A stretch of DNA of 64,000 bases from Heloderma charlesbogerti (GCA_026122225.1 JANEZZ010001873.1:1426001-1490000); one strand, 5' to 3'. Positions 1-10,650 are shown, numbered from the stretch's first letter. Made by a program: numbers and translations. The notes: generated by a model from the sequence alone, not told the origin.

Positions 1-1427
1 GTGTAATTAAAGCAGCTTTAACTTTCCAGAAATCTGTCCTTCTAATGAGCTCCCTTGTGACAGGAGATCCCATCCTTTGGCAAAGACAAGAATAAGTTCA
101 TGTTCCAAGCAGAGATTGTGCAATGATTGGACTGACTCAGTAACATCAAGGTAAATTGGAAAATCCCAGCAGAGCACATTAAAACAAGACCGATGCCTAT
201 GCATCACAATTGCATCAAAGCTGAAACATCATTTGTAAGTCATTTATGTTCACATGGAAGGTGCTGAGCAGTTCTCATATGTATTACTTGTCATCCACTT
301 GAATGGCAGTAATTAGGAACAGCAGGTACCTGAAGAAGGATTTGACACTTGAAAGGTGGGACGTGATACTATTAGCATTTTGAGTGGAAATGGGAAGCAG
401 CCCTTCTTAGGTGGGTCTGCCTCCCCATAGAACAAACCCACACTTCCATTGCAGGGAGTGTGTACAACAGTAGCTCCAAATCATGGACAACAGTACTTAT
501 CCATTTCTTAGATTACCCAGTTGTCCTACTCACCCACAGCAATGGTCATCTGTTCTGATTCCTGGTTACATTAAGGCTGGTTGACTTGCAGGTATAGAAC
601 TTATCATCTCTTGATGACTCACGGCTGAAATGTCTCACCGAGGTTCAAACTACGCATTGCATTAATTGCATAGCATCTGGCTGAGCTGTATCTTTTTCTT
701 TATTGTAGCTATGTGTGGCCCGGATTTGGATCAGGAGCAGTGTGCATGGGAGGGCAGCATTAAACTTTGCTCCACCTGTTTGCTTCCTGAAATCCTCTCT
801 CTCTGGCAGAGAGTTAAAAGAAGAAAGAAAAAACCTCAATGGACTCCAGTGGAGATTTTTTTTTTTTAAATCCCCGCACAAGGGGGCCAAATTGTGGAAA
901 GCAAATGGGTGCAGGGTGGGGGAGGTTTAACCCTCTCCTCCCGGTTGCATGCTGGCTCTGAACCGAATTGGGGCCTCATGCAGGTACTCTGAAATAAAGA
1001 AAACATGAGTAGCATGCTCATCTACATGACATGCAATTAATGTAATGTGTAGACCCAGAAAATGTGACCCAGAAAATCATTGGGTTTAAGTGAGGACTGG
1101 TATGTTTCAGAATATTCTGCTTTCTTGTTGTATACCATGGTCGGCGTGATGAGCCACACTTGACATTTCATGGTCTAGGAAGGCAGAAACTGGACATGCG
1201 AAGCAGTCGTGCAGTTAGAGAATTTTAGCCCTTGAACTTAATGGCCTTATAAGGGCCCCTCTCTTGAGATGTGACACGTACTGTATGCCTTCACTTGCTG
1301 CGCACTGGAATAAGCCAGCCTTGATGCATTTGTGGGCCCTCCTGCTAATTCTACTGGGTGGCCCCCTGGACTTTTGCCCCAAATTCCTGCCCTGATGACA
1401 TTGCTGGTGCAAAGGAGAGGAGGAGCC
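1..1427. other. Unassigned intergenic DNA
   Basis: I recognise no gene or transposon here. The short open frames overlap on both strands and have no splice or start context. There is a T-rich run at 857-867. The stretch is ordinary in composition and could hide old, degraded repeats that only a library search would reveal. Confidence 0.5.
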
Positions 1428-1628
1428 AGCATGTGTTTTGCATGTAGAAGGTCACAACTTTAATCCCTGGCCTTCTCAGTTTAAGGGGATCTCAGGAAGC
1501 AGGACTGAGAAAGATGTATACTTGAGACCTAGGCTGGGGGAGCCCCTGCCAGTCAGAGTAGGCAGTCCTGGAGCAGATAAACCAATGGTATCATTTAGGA
1601 TAAGGCAGCTTCACCTGTTCATATAAAG
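1428..1628 (+). mobile_element. tRNA-derived SINE (plus strand, degraded head)
   Basis: After a degraded tRNA-like head, the text follows the same order of landmarks as two reverse-strand copies at 22323-22503 and 24741-24940: a box B-like segment with 'aaggtcacaactttaatccc', a middle with 'gcagtcctggagcaga', then 'aaggcagcttcacctgttca'. The box B match and the shared tail identify a polymerase III SINE common in squamate DNA. The box A part is not convincing in this copy. A CORE-type origin is possible. Confidence 0.6.
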
Positions 1629-1944
1629 ATGCATCCTTTCTCTTGCATGCTGTACTCTTTTCTTTTCCCTGTGAGCAAAACAGCCAGGAAGAAGCAGACC
1701 CATGGATGCAGCCATTTCTGGCAGCCAAGGCTTGCTCAGAGAAGGACCAGTAGTCTAGTGGGACAAAACTGCAGAAACCACTCAATTTCCACATGCTTTA
1801 CAGTACTGACACTTTGCAGTACCTGGAGTGCTCAGTAATCTGTCACTTGGCTGTGTTTTGAGTAACAAATTAATCAAATGAATGCATGCAAATTCAAAAT
1901 ACGCTGTTTGATTTAGGAACCATTCTTTTTACAAAGTTGATATT

Positions 1945-2395
1945 TATTTATTAAGTTTTATTTATTAAATTTCTTAATCGCCCATCTGGCCAGTCACCCA
2001 GCCACTCTGGGCGATGTACAATAATACAACAGTTTAAAACAATAAAATTCTACATTAAAACATCGTATTTCTAAAAATACCCTAACCCACCCCAAATGCC
2101 TGCCTGAACAACCATGTTTTTAATGCGTGGCGGAAGCTTATTAAAGAGGGGGCATGGCGGAGTTCCCTAGGGAGGAAGTTCCACAGAGTGGGGGCCACCA
2201 CAGAGAAGGCCCTCTCCCTTTTCCTCACCAGCCGAGCTGTCCTGGCTGATGGGACAGAGAGAAGGCCATCCGAGGCTGATCTTGTTGAGCAGCCTGTCTG
2301 GTGTTGCTGGAGGCACTCCTTGAGATAGGCTGGGCCGGAACCATACAGGGCTTTAAAGATCAAAACCAACACCTTGAATTTCGCCTGGAAAACAT
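1945..2395 (-). mobile_element. L2 LINE 3' end (minus strand)
   Basis: The minus strand at 2082-2372 encodes 96 residues resembling the C-terminal end of L2-clade ORF2. Features include ALYGSGPAYLKECL, then RAFSVVAPTLWNFLP, then FRHALKTWLF, an order typical of L2 proteins. The tail at 1945-2040 carries the TTTATTTATTAAA-type 3' repeat and the 'gggcgat' segment seen in other squamate L2 ends (compare 39340-39410). It is 5' truncated, as most L2 copies are. It has no stop in this segment but no start of its own. Confidence 0.8.
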
Positions 2396-2534
2396 TATTG
2401 AGTGTTATCGTGGTTTCTCACTGTATGGTTGCATCTAGGCTGCCTTTACACTAGTGAAAACCCCCACAGTCCTCCTGTTCTGAAGCCCTTCCAGGTTCAT
2501 TGCGGGCTCCCAAACAGCGACCACATGATTGCTG

Positions 2535-2790
2535 AGAGGGGAAGCTTTTATTTTTCAGGGTTCCATAGAACTCAGTGAAACAGCGTCATCTAGTAGCTGT
2601 TTTAATCACGTAACATTCCAAGTTTAAAAAATGGTTCATTAGTTCCAGATCTATCTGAGATGGAATAACAAGGAAATATCTCTGGATGTGCCCTGGAGGT
2701 TAATGACGTCACAAACTTCCGTGAGTGAGCAATCTCAATAGCAGGATAAAAGCTCTGTGAGAAGGAGCCCCTAGTTCATTCATCTGTAAA
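2535..2790. mobile_element. MITE, family D (fragment)
   Basis: It shares blocks with other window copies (24989-25329, 26350-26560, 33815-34075, 42397-42510, 58570-58920). The shared blocks are 'gtcatctagtagctg', a poly-A-like centre, 'atgacgtcacaaacttcc', 'gagtgagcaatctcaatag' and 'aaagctctgtgag'. Better copies begin and end with GGGCTTTTCTACATGAG-like inverted repeats. The family has no coding capacity. Confidence 0.5.
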
Positions 2791-2843
2791 TAGATACTGA
2801 ATATATTGGGCTAGTAATTCAAAAAAGTAAATGTTGGCCACAT

Positions 2844-3163
2844 TGGTTTGGATCCAGAATTTGCTTCCCTTCCATGGGAGGCTTCTTCTGATCTAGTGGA
2901 GGAATCCCACTGGCAGAAAGGGGGGGGGGCGATCTTTGTCAATTCCTCCCTGTGCCAGCAGTCCCCTATCAACCGCCTCCAAATACGCTCTGTATGGTTG
3001 GGAGACCCTCTGGAACAGTGAGGGAGGTGACCCTGGGGGCTGCAGGGGGAGGGGGATTGGAAAAAAATTGCCCCCACACAATTTTTGCCAGCCAGGAGCA
3101 TTCTGAGCACATCTCCACTTAGGGAATTCTACCACTGACAGACAACAAACTGGATTTAACCCA
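2844..3163. mobile_element. TIR-bearing MITE, family K
   Basis: The left end reads TTGGTTTGGATCCAGAATTTG-like and the right end CAAACTGGATTTAACCCA, which are inverted complements. Relatives lie at 25872-26122, 39582-39878 and 63315-63485. The interior is C-rich with poly-G at 2921-2929. It encodes nothing recognisable, and the superfamily is undetermined because no clear target duplication is visible. Confidence 0.5.
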
Positions 3164-3697
3164 GGCTCTTACAGATTCAGGTACTTTCACCACACTACTT
3201 CATTGCTGGAGATAATTTATGACATTGATTCATGAACTGTCTATTCGAAACACAACATGTGTTATTGACAGTTCTCTAACATCACTGACTGATTGTTGTT
3301 CCAATTTTGCAAAGGGTATGGATGTATAAATTGGAATTCTTAATTTGTACTAATCCAGCTAATTGAAATGATTGATCAGACTAATTTAACTCTTAAGTCA
3401 AGGATCAAACAAATTGATCTGAGTGAAGTCAGGCAACCAGATGCAATATGATTAAGGTTTGTGACCTTCAACAAGTGAATGACTGTGCTTGCAACTCTTT
3501 GTTTCCCTAGAAGCTTTATGCAGCATGGCATGGAAAGCATTACTACAGCATGGATTACATTTTTTGACACTCCCACTTAGCTTTTCCCCACCTGCTTTCT
3601 TTCTCTTCCTTGCCCTAACTTTAGGGCAAAACTTGGTTATTGGCCCAGGAGCTGTTAGTCAAATGATCGAATTCTGAGGCCACTGATGGGATATTTA
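3164..3697. other. Unassigned intergenic DNA
   Basis: No coding, RNA or repeat signal that I can support. The stretch ends at a TA dinucleotide (3696-3697) that abuts the Tc1-like inverted repeat. Confidence 0.5.
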
Positions 3698-3727
3698 CAG
3701 TCAGGGCCAGAAATATTGGAACAAGGA

Positions 3728-4414
3728 TAGGGGTGTACGAAAGCCTACTTACCTGGCTCTGCCGGGTTCCGCCGGTGGGGGGAGGTGATCCATTCCTTCC
3801 CCCGGAATCCTCAACGGGGGGAGAGGCGATCCCTTCCTGGGAGCCGCTGGCTGGCCCAACCTGCAGCGGAGCCTCCAGCTGCTGCCGGGCTGGTGCAGGT
3901 GCAAATGGCGTCCTGTGTAGGGGATGCCATTTGCGTCCCTACGCCAGCCCGTGATAGGCTACATAAATATTTACGTAGCCTATCACGGCTAAAGCAGGGA
4001 CGCAAATGGTGCCCCCTACGCCATTTGCGTTCCCACTTTAGCCGCCATAGGCTATGTAAATATTTACGTAGCCTATCATGGCAAAAAAAAGGGAACGCAA
4101 ATGGCGGTGGCTATGGCGGCCGCCATTTGTGTTCCATTTTTTAGCTGTGATAAATGGTGTCCCTGCATTAGCTGTGATAGGCTACGTAAGAATTTACGTA
4201 GCCTCCCACGGCCATTCGAAAGACGTGAATGGTAGCTGCAGATGCGGCCGCCATTCGAGGAGCACTGGAACGGCCGACTAAGGTAGGCTCTGTTCCGGGC
4301 CCATTTCACAGGGTGAGGGGGCAGGGGGCTTCGTCCCACCATGGATTTTGGGGGCCCGAATGTGCTGGCATTTGGCCTCACTGAGATCCATGGCAGAATT
4401 CTCTGCCATGCCTA
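3728..4414 (-). mobile_element. E1: hAT-like palindrome-array element
   Basis: The ends are TAGGGGTGTACGAAAG (B end, left) and TTCTCTGCCATGCCTA (A end, right). An exact 8-bp duplication, aacaagga, lies at 3720-3727 and 4415-4422, inside the Tc1-like remnant. There are three copies of the palindrome with half-site TGATAGGCTACGTAAATA (P1), at 3951-3987, about 4046-4080 and about 4173-4210. They alternate with GC-rich palindromes of the type GCAAATGGC...GCCATTTGC (P2). Outward-facing splice-donor-like strings sit near both ends (ACTTACCT on the left; AGGTAGG on the right). It has no transposase, so it is non-autonomous. TIRs plus 8-bp duplication point to hAT; the family name is unknown to me. 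Confidence 0.85.
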
Positions 4415-4642
4415 AACAAGGATAACTGTTTTGGCAGTTGGCCTCTGTACACCATTGTGTACAGAGGCCAACGTCATACACATTGAAGTTGAAAGGAAAC
4501 ACACCCAGATGGGAGTGAAGTCAGGACTTTCAGCTGTAATGCAAGGAGTTTGATGGGGCATGAACCATTCAGGAAGGACAGCCAGTGGCATACGCCCCCC
4601 CACATCGTTGGTGGCTCATAAGTAATGGAACAAACCGACATC

Positions 4643-5338
4643 TAGGGATGGCAGAGAATTCCACCACGGATTTCAGTGAGGCTGAATGTCAGTGCATTTG
4701 GCCCCCTGAAATCTGTGGCGGAATGGCCTCCTGCCCCCCCACCCCCTGCGGAATCCCCCCGGGATGGCACTTACCTGGGGCGGATGCAGCGGATTCAGTA
4801 GTGGCGGCTCTGGCGGCAGCTCTGGGGCGGCGGCGGCAGCTCGTCTCCTGGCTGGCCATGGCTGGGCTGCTGTCGCCGCCATTGCCATCCTTGCAGCTGT
4901 GATAGGCTACATAAGAATTTACATAGCCTATCACGGCTAACCCCCCCAAAAACTCCTCAAATATTTACGTAAGATAAATCGGCAAAAAATAGGGAACGCA
5001 AATGGCGGCCGCCATAGCCGCTGCCATTTGCATACACTCTTTTTTTGGGGGGGGGCGGTTTAGCCGTGATAGGCTACATAAATTCTTATGTAGCCTATCA
5101 TGGCTGCCTGGCTGGACACAAATGGCGGCCGCTACGGCAGCCGCCATTTGCATCCGCAGGAGCTCGTCCGTGGCTGGAAATCCGGCTGCGGATGGCCCGG
5201 AGCCGGCCGTTGAGGATTCTGGGGGGGGAGGACTGGATCGCCTCCCCCCCGTCAAGGATTCTGGGGGGAGGGATGGAGCGCCTCCCCCCCCACCATGAAA
5301 GATTCTGCGAAAAGGTAAGTGACTATCGTATATCCCTA
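4643..5338 (+). mobile_element. E2: hAT-like palindrome-array element
   Basis: The left A end is TAGGGATGGCAGAGAATTCC and the right B end finishes GTATATCCCTA. The duplication is ccgacatc (4635-4642) against ccaacatc (5339-5346), 7 of 8 matching, within the same Tc1-like remnant as E1. P1 palindromes lie at about 4895-4937 and 5063-5104, with a half P1 at about 4955-4980. P2 palindromes lie between them. ACTTACCT follows the A end (about 4770) and AGGTAAGT precedes the B end (5313-5320), both reading outward. The orientation is opposite to E1. No coding capacity. Confidence 0.85.
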
Positions 5339-5368
5339 CCAACATCATTTCAAACTTAAGGATCACCT

Positions 5369-5791
5369 TTAATACCTGGATGAAAATCCCATGCAGTCAA
5401 TGACTGCCTGAAGTCTGGAACCCATGGACATGACCAAATGCTGAGTTTCCTCCCTTGAGATGCTTTGCCAGGCCTTTACTGCAGCTGCCTTCAGCTGCTG
5501 CTTGTTTGTGGGACTTTCTGCCTTCAGTCTTGTCTTCAGTAAGTGAAAAGCATGCTCTATTGGGTGGAGATCAGGTGACTGACTTGGCCATTGAAGAACA
5601 TCCCACTTCTTTGCCTTGAGAAACTCTGGGGTAGCTTTGGCTGTATGTTTTGGGTCATTATCCATCTGCAATATGAAGTGGTGCCCTATCAGTTTGGCAG
5701 CATTCGGCTGAATCTGAGCAGAAAGTATAGTCCTATACACTTCAGAATTCATCCTGCTGCTTTTATCAGCAGCCAGGTCATCAATAAACAC
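5369..5791 (-). pseudogene. Tc1-like transposase, C-terminal fragment
   Basis: The 140 residues match the catalytic C-terminal half of Tc1-family (DD34E) transposases, which cut and paste the element at TA sites. Visible landmarks are the second catalytic Asp in QMDNDPKHTAK, the PSQSPDLHPIEH block carrying the catalytic Glu, and the C-terminal helix ending MGFSSRY. Family members are about 340 residues. Here the DNA-binding paired-type N-terminus is missing and the frame simply opens at an internal Met. It belongs to the broken element at 3698-5815 and cannot be active. The family assignment is firm; the subfamily is not decided. Confidence 0.9.
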
Positions 5792-6164
5792 CAGTGAGCC
5801 AGAGGAGAGGACATGATTGGCTATGGCATAGTGTCTGTGTACATATGTTGTATATACAACTTATGTGTGTGGACGTACAGTGCATGTGTTTTTGAATGCA
5901 TAGCTGGATCTATTTCAAAAGCCTGTGGCAATCAACAGTAGATTGAAACAAACATAAAATGTCAGGTTACATGTCAGAGAACATCACTGCAAGGGTAGAC
6001 CAACCTAGCCCCATAGATCAGCCAGAGAAGGAACAGCTGCAGGGCACTTGTTTTACCCTTCCCTTTCAGACAGAAGTTTGAGAACTATTAGAACTTTGAA
6101 AGTCAGAACTGGCACCTGAGTTTTGCTTTCTTCCTCCTCCGTCCCTCCCAATCCCCTTTCCTTT

Positions 6165-6290
6165 GGTGTTGTCTCTTTTAGATTGTAAGCCTGAGGGCAG
6201 GGACTGTCTCATTATTCATCTGTGTAAGCTGCTCTGGGAGCCATTTTGGCTGAAGAGCAGGGTAAAAATGTTGTAAATAAATAAATACAA
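6165..6290 (+). mobile_element. LINE 3' tail (L2-like)
   Basis: The run 'agattgtaagcctgaggg', then 'aagctgctctgggagcc', then a terminal (AAAT)n tail at about 6272-6288 has the shape of an L2-type LINE or partner-SINE 3' end. There is no coding part. Confidence 0.5.
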
Positions 6291-6344
6291 TTTAAAATCC
6301 AACTACAGCTGCAATCCTTTACCCACAGCTGGGAGTAAGCCCAC

Positions 6345-7190
6345 TTTTAAAGCCATCCAAATTGGTGGCCATCACATCTTGTGATAGCGAATTCCATAGT
6401 TTAACTATGCGCTGTGTGAAGAAGTACTTTCTTTTATCTGTCCTGAATCTCTGACCCAATTAGCTTCATAGGATGATCCCTGGTTCTAGTATTTTGAGAG
6501 AGGGAGAAAAATGTCTCCCTATCCACTTTATCCACATCATACATAATTTTGTACACCTCTCTCATGTCTCCCTCTTTCTTCCCCCAAGCTAAACAACCCC
6601 AGGTGTAGCAACCTTCCCTCATAGGGGAGATGCTCCAGCCCCTTGATCATTTTAGTTGCCCTTTTCTGCACTTTTTCCAGCTTTACAATATCCCTTTTTT
6701 TAAGGTATGGTGGCCAGAACTGTACACAGTATTCTAAATGTGGTAACCCCAAAAAATTGTATCAGGGGAGTATGAACTTGTCAATTTTGTTTTTGATTTC
6801 TTTTCTAATTATGCCTAACATGGAATTTACCCTTTTCTCAACACTGGGTTGACATTTTCATGGAGCTGTCCACCACAAGCTCAAGATCTCTTTCTTGGTC
6901 TGTCACTGCTAGCTCAGATCCTATCAGCATATATGTGAAGTTGGGATTCTTTTTGCCCCAACATGCATCACTTTACACTTGTTTACATTGAACCGCATTT
7001 GCCATTTAGATGCCCATTCTCCCTGTTTGGAGAGATCCTTTTGGAGCTCCTTGCAATCCCTGTTTGTTTTAACTAACCACCCTAAACAATTTGGTGTCAT
7101 GGACAAACGTGGCCACCTCACTGCTCACTCCTAATTCCAGATCATTTATGAAGCAAGTTGAAAAGTGTTGGTCCCAACACAGATATTATT
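6345..7190 (-). mobile_element. CR1 LINE 3' fragment (minus strand)
   Basis: The minus strand encodes broken pieces of CR1 reverse transcriptase C-terminal sequence. At 6924-7121 it has KWQMRFNVNKCKVMHVGAK, and at 6537-6752 it has PHLEYCVQFW, LEKVQKRATKMI and GLFSLGEERGR, the order found in CR1 ORF2. Frames change between the pieces, so it is a decayed copy. It is 5' truncated near 7190, and the extreme 3' end is disturbed near 6300-6345 by MITE-like sequence. The same segment recurs at 59813-61717. Confidence 0.85.
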
Positions 7191-7293
7191 AGGTGATTGT
7201 AGCTGCAGTCTTATACACCCTTGCATGGCAGTGGGTCTAGGATTGTGCTGTAAGAGAGTTTATTTGAACAACATCATTTGATTTCAGTTTTTA

Positions 7294-7402
7294 AGGCTGC
7301 AATCCTAAAAACTACAGTCCTATACAGTCCTACTTTGGAGTAAGACCAGTGGAAGTCAATGGGGCTCACTTCTGAGGAGATATGCATAGGATTGTGTGCA
7401 TA
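7294..7402. mobile_element. Harbinger-like MITE (degraded)
   Basis: The left end GGCTGCAATCCTA and right end GCATAGGATTGTG are the inverted ends seen in the clean copies at 8090-8219 and 55748-55846. The interior contains 'ggagtaagaccagtgg' and 'ggggctcacttctgag', the familiar inner part of a common squamate repeat. The target duplication is not clear. Confidence 0.5.
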
Positions 7403-7424
7403 TTTTATTTAAGTACTGTTAATG

Positions 7425-7640
7425 TTATTAGATATTATTTATTATGTTATTATTTGTTTATTTCTATACCATCCAATAGCCAAAGCTCTCCAGGCAGTTC
7501 ACAAAAATTGAAACCAAAAAGCACAGGGTAAAACAATATAAAATATAAAGCCCTTAAAACCACAATATAACAATATAAACAGAATAAAACCAGAATAAAA
7601 CCTAGCAGCAATGCATATAATTAACATACAGATTTAAAAC
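7425..7640 (-). mobile_element. LINE 3' tail, minus strand (L2-like)
   Basis: An AT-rich start (TTATTTATTATGTTATT), then 'ataccatccaatagccaaagc', 'tctccaggcagttcacaaaa' and an A-rich decay reads as the reverse of the '...gaaccgcc...gagagc' 3' end of a squamate LINE. No coding segment. Confidence 0.4.
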
Positions 7641-8089
7641 AGCAAAGCTGAAAGACTAGGAAGCTTTTTTATGTTTTTGTTCTTGTTATTTGAAGTTGTG
7701 TTGCTTCAATATTACTTTGTATTCTGTATTCTAGAAAAACGTTGTTGGTGGTTTTTTTTTTTAAGTTTATGACATGCGATGGGGGTCATGTGTGTGCACA
7801 ATGTATATTTATTGCACTGGGCAGGCCTGCTTAAAATGGTTCTTTGGATCGTTGCCGTTGTATTGCTGTTTTTTAAAATCAAAATCCCGGGGGAGCTCTG
7901 AAAAAGAAATACTTCATGTATCATGAATAGAAAATACGCTTTGATAGAAACGTGCCAGGCACTGCAGGAGAAAAGTTATCATGAGTTCTGCTGTGAAGGG
8001 TATTTATCACCAGCCAGAACAACATTTCATGGGGAATCTGAACTGTAAACTGAATGACTCATTTCACTAAAGGATCTGGTGACAGTTTA

Positions 8090-8219
8090 GGCTGCAATCC
8101 TATGCATGTTTAGACAGAAAAAGGGCCTACAACTCCCAGCATGCCCCAGCCAGCCATGGCTGGGGCATGCTGGGAGTTGTAGGCCCTTTTTCTGTCTAAA
8201 CGTGCATAGGATTGTGCCC
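8090..8219. mobile_element. Palindromic Harbinger-like MITE, copy 1
   Basis: The entire 130 bp is a near-perfect inverted repeat centred on 'cagccatggctg'. The arms run GGCTGCAATCCTATGCATG, TTTAGACAGAAAAAGG, CTACAACTCCCAGCATGCC and back. It is flanked by TTA on both sides (8087-8089 and 8220-8222). A 3-bp TWA duplication with GGG/CCC-like ends fits the PIF/Harbinger superfamily. Related copies are at 29271-29392 and 55748-55846. Confidence 0.8.
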
Positions 8220-8993
8220 TTAGTGACTTATCATCAATAGTGTGCTGGGGCTAAATAAACTGAGTTTAATAATTAACTTTACAAGACTGTTTTGTTTCAT
8301 TATCTACTTGGCCTATTTCCCAAATCCATAGAATGTAGGTACAGTCATGCTAAATATGATATTCCTTGTCTTCTAGAGTGACAAGAGAGAAAAGTATAAA
8401 AGGGCATGTTCTAATCTCTGTGTTACAAGAAAAACAGTAACAGAATTTGTTTGCTGGCATAAGATACAATATGTAGTGTCTTATGGCTTCTTCACACTGG
8501 CTTTACTTAATGTTATCCCACTCTTCATCCAAGGGAATCACAAAAATGTACATGGTGCCCTCTGCCACCCCTTCATGGATCACTGCGTTGTTGTGGTGAA
8601 GGGGCTTGCGTAACTCAGTGAAGCCATAAGCTATGCTGTGCAGGGCCACCCCAGACGGACAGGTCATGGCAGAGAGTTCTGACAAAATGTGGTCCACTGG
8701 AGAAGGAAATGGCAACCCACTCCAGTATTCTTGCCAAGAAAACCCCATGGAACGTATCACAAGGATAAAAGAGATGACACCGGAAGATGAGCCCCTCAGG
8801 TCGGAAAGTGTCCAATATACTACTGGGGAAGATATTTCCAAGTAGCGCCAGAAAGAGTGAAGCGGCTGGGCCAAAGCCGAAGGACACTCAGCTGTGGATG
8901 TGTCTGGTGGTGAAAAGAAAATCTGATGCTGTAAAGAACAATATTGTTTAGGAACCTGGAATGTAAGATCAATGAATCAAGGTAAGCTGGAGG

Positions 8994-9588
8994 TAGGGAT
9001 GTACGATAGGGACTTACCTTGTCCCGCAGCTTTTTTCGCGGTGGGGGGAGGCGCTTCGCTTCTCCCCCCGAAGTTCATGCGAGCGGGGGGTGTCCTCCCG
9101 CCTCGCCCAGCTGAAATTCAGGCCGGGGGGGAGGCTTCCCGCCTCGCCCCCGGCCGAAATTCAGGCCGGGGAGAAGTGCCCCGTCTCCCCAGCCACGAAC
9201 TTCAACAGAAAAGTAAAAAACAAAACAAACCGCCCCCGTGATAGGCTACGTGACGATTTACGTAGCCTATCACGGCTGACTTTGCAAATCTAGCCGTGAT
9301 AAGCTACGTTAATCGTCATGTAGCCTATCACGGGGGCGGGTTTTTTTTTTAACTTTTCTTGGAATGGCGGCGGCGGCAGCCGGTTGAAAGACCGGCTGCC
9401 GCCCCTGCCCCTGTCGAAGCCCTGCCGAACTGCCGCTGCGACCCGCCACCGGGAGCGACATTCGGGAAAGGTAAGTCCCATCCCGGGGGGTGGGGGGGGA
9501 GAATTTCTCCCCGAAACTACTTTGGGGGGCCGAATACGTTGGCACTCGGCCCCCCGAAGTTTCGGCAAGAAATTCTCTGACACCCCTA
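8994..9588 (-). mobile_element. E3: hAT-like palindrome-array element inside BovB
   Basis: The left B end is TAGGGATGTACGATAGGGAC and the right A end finishes CTCTGACACCCCTA. It lies inside BovB copy 1 and is bounded by an exact 8-bp duplication, gctggagg, at 8986-8993 and 9589-9596. BovB copies 2 and 3 are uninterrupted here, so the empty site is known. Two P1-like palindromes lie at 9237-9275 and 9293-9332, with centres CGTGACG/TTAATCG differing from the other subfamily. It shares its B-end text (GGTGGGGGGAGGCGCTTCGC) with E11, forming subfamily 2. GACTTACCTT and AAGGTAAGT face outward near the two ends. Confidence 0.95.
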
Positions 9589-9595
9589 GCTGGAG

Positions 9596-10503
9596 GTGGT
9601 CAAACATGAGATGGCAAGACTAAACATCGACATCTTGGGAATCAGTGAACTAAAATGGACAGGCATGGTCAAATTTAATTCAGGTGACAATCATATCTAC
9701 TACTGTGGGCAAGAATCCCTTAGAAGAAATGGAGTAGCACTCATAGTCAACAAAAGGGTGGGAAAAGCATACTGGGGTACAATCTTAAAAATGATAGAAT
9801 GATCTCAGTATGAATCCAAGGCAAACCATTCAACATCACAGTAATTCAAGTCTATGCCTCAACCACTGATGCCGAAGAAGCTGAGGTTGATCGGTTCTAT
9901 GAAGACCTACAACACCTTCTAGAACTAACACCAAAAAAAGATGTCCTCTTCATCATAGGGGATTGGAATGCTAAAGCAGGAAGTCAAGAAATCACCAGGA
10001 TAACAGGCAGGCATGTCCTTGGTGTACAAAATGAAGCAGGACAAAAGCTAATAGAGTTTTGCCAAGAGTACACGCTGATCATAGCAAACACTCTTTTCCA
10101 ACAGCACAAGAGACGACTCTACACATGGACATCACCAGATGGTCAATATCGAAATCAGATGGATTATGTCCTTTGCAGCCAAAGATGGAGAAGCTCTATA
10201 CAGTCAGTAAAAACAAGACCTGGAGCTGACTGTGGCTCAGATCATGAGCTTCTTGTTGCAAAATTTCGGCTTAAATTGAAGAACGTAGGGAAAACCACTA
10301 AACCATTCAGGTATGACCTAAATCATATCCCTTATGAATATACAGTGGAGGTGAGGAATAGATTTCAGGGATTAGACCTGATAGACAGAGTGCCTGAGGA
10401 ACTATGGATGGAGGTCCGTAACATTGTTCAGGAGGCAGCAACTCAATCCATCCCAAAGAAAAAGAAATGCAAGAAAGCCAAGTGGCTGTCTGAGGAGGCT
10501 TGA
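9596..10503 (+). pseudogene. BovB endonuclease (copy 1), broken
   Basis: The BovB ORF2 N-terminus is an apurinic-type endonuclease that nicks target DNA. Here the reading runs from MVKHEMARLNIDILGISELKW (E of the ISELKW block), is lost after a 1-bp deletion near 9769, and resumes with the GDWNAK block (about 9960) and the SDHELL block (about 10236), the C-terminal catalytic Asp-His pair. A TGA at 10501-10503 replaces the Leu codon TTA of copy 3. Copy 2 carries the same TGA. Start codon upstream uncertain because E3 interrupts the 5' part. Confidence 0.85.
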
Positions 10504-10650
10504 CAAGTAGCTGAGGAAAGAAGGGAAGCAAAAAGCAAGGGAGAAAGGGGAAGATATATCCAACTGAATGCAGAGTTCCAGAGAATAGCAAGGAGAGACA
10601 AGAAGGCCTTCTTAAATGAACAATGCAAAGAAATCGAGGAAAACAACAGA

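Larger units (their letters stand above)
3698..5815 (-). mobile_element. Tc1-like transposon remnant, interrupted twice
   Basis: The Tc1/mariner terminal motif CAGTCAGGGCCAGAAATATT begins at 3698, directly after a TA target. The element then continues as 3698-3727, 4415-4642 and 5339 to about 5815. E1 and E2 are inserted between these parts with target duplications. A strong 34-bp palindrome lies in its terminal region (about 4440-4475, arms TTGGCCTCTGTACA). The transposase is encoded on the minus strand and lacks its N-terminal half, so the far end is a truncation and no second terminal repeat is seen. Non-functional. Confidence 0.8.

Noticed and set aside
2700..2720. CRE-like TGACGTCA at 2705-2712 as a promoter element
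   Set aside because: It is part of the dispersed family D MITE and recurs with mutations in other copies (42470, 25055), and there is no gene start nearby.
3785..5359. Many open frames of 60-133 codons in E1-E11, with repeated peptides such as IGYVNIYVAYHG and KYLRSLSR
   Set aside because: These are translations of the P1 and P2 palindromes in all frames and both strands. The peptides recur wherever the palindrome recurs and have no start or splice context, so they are not genes.
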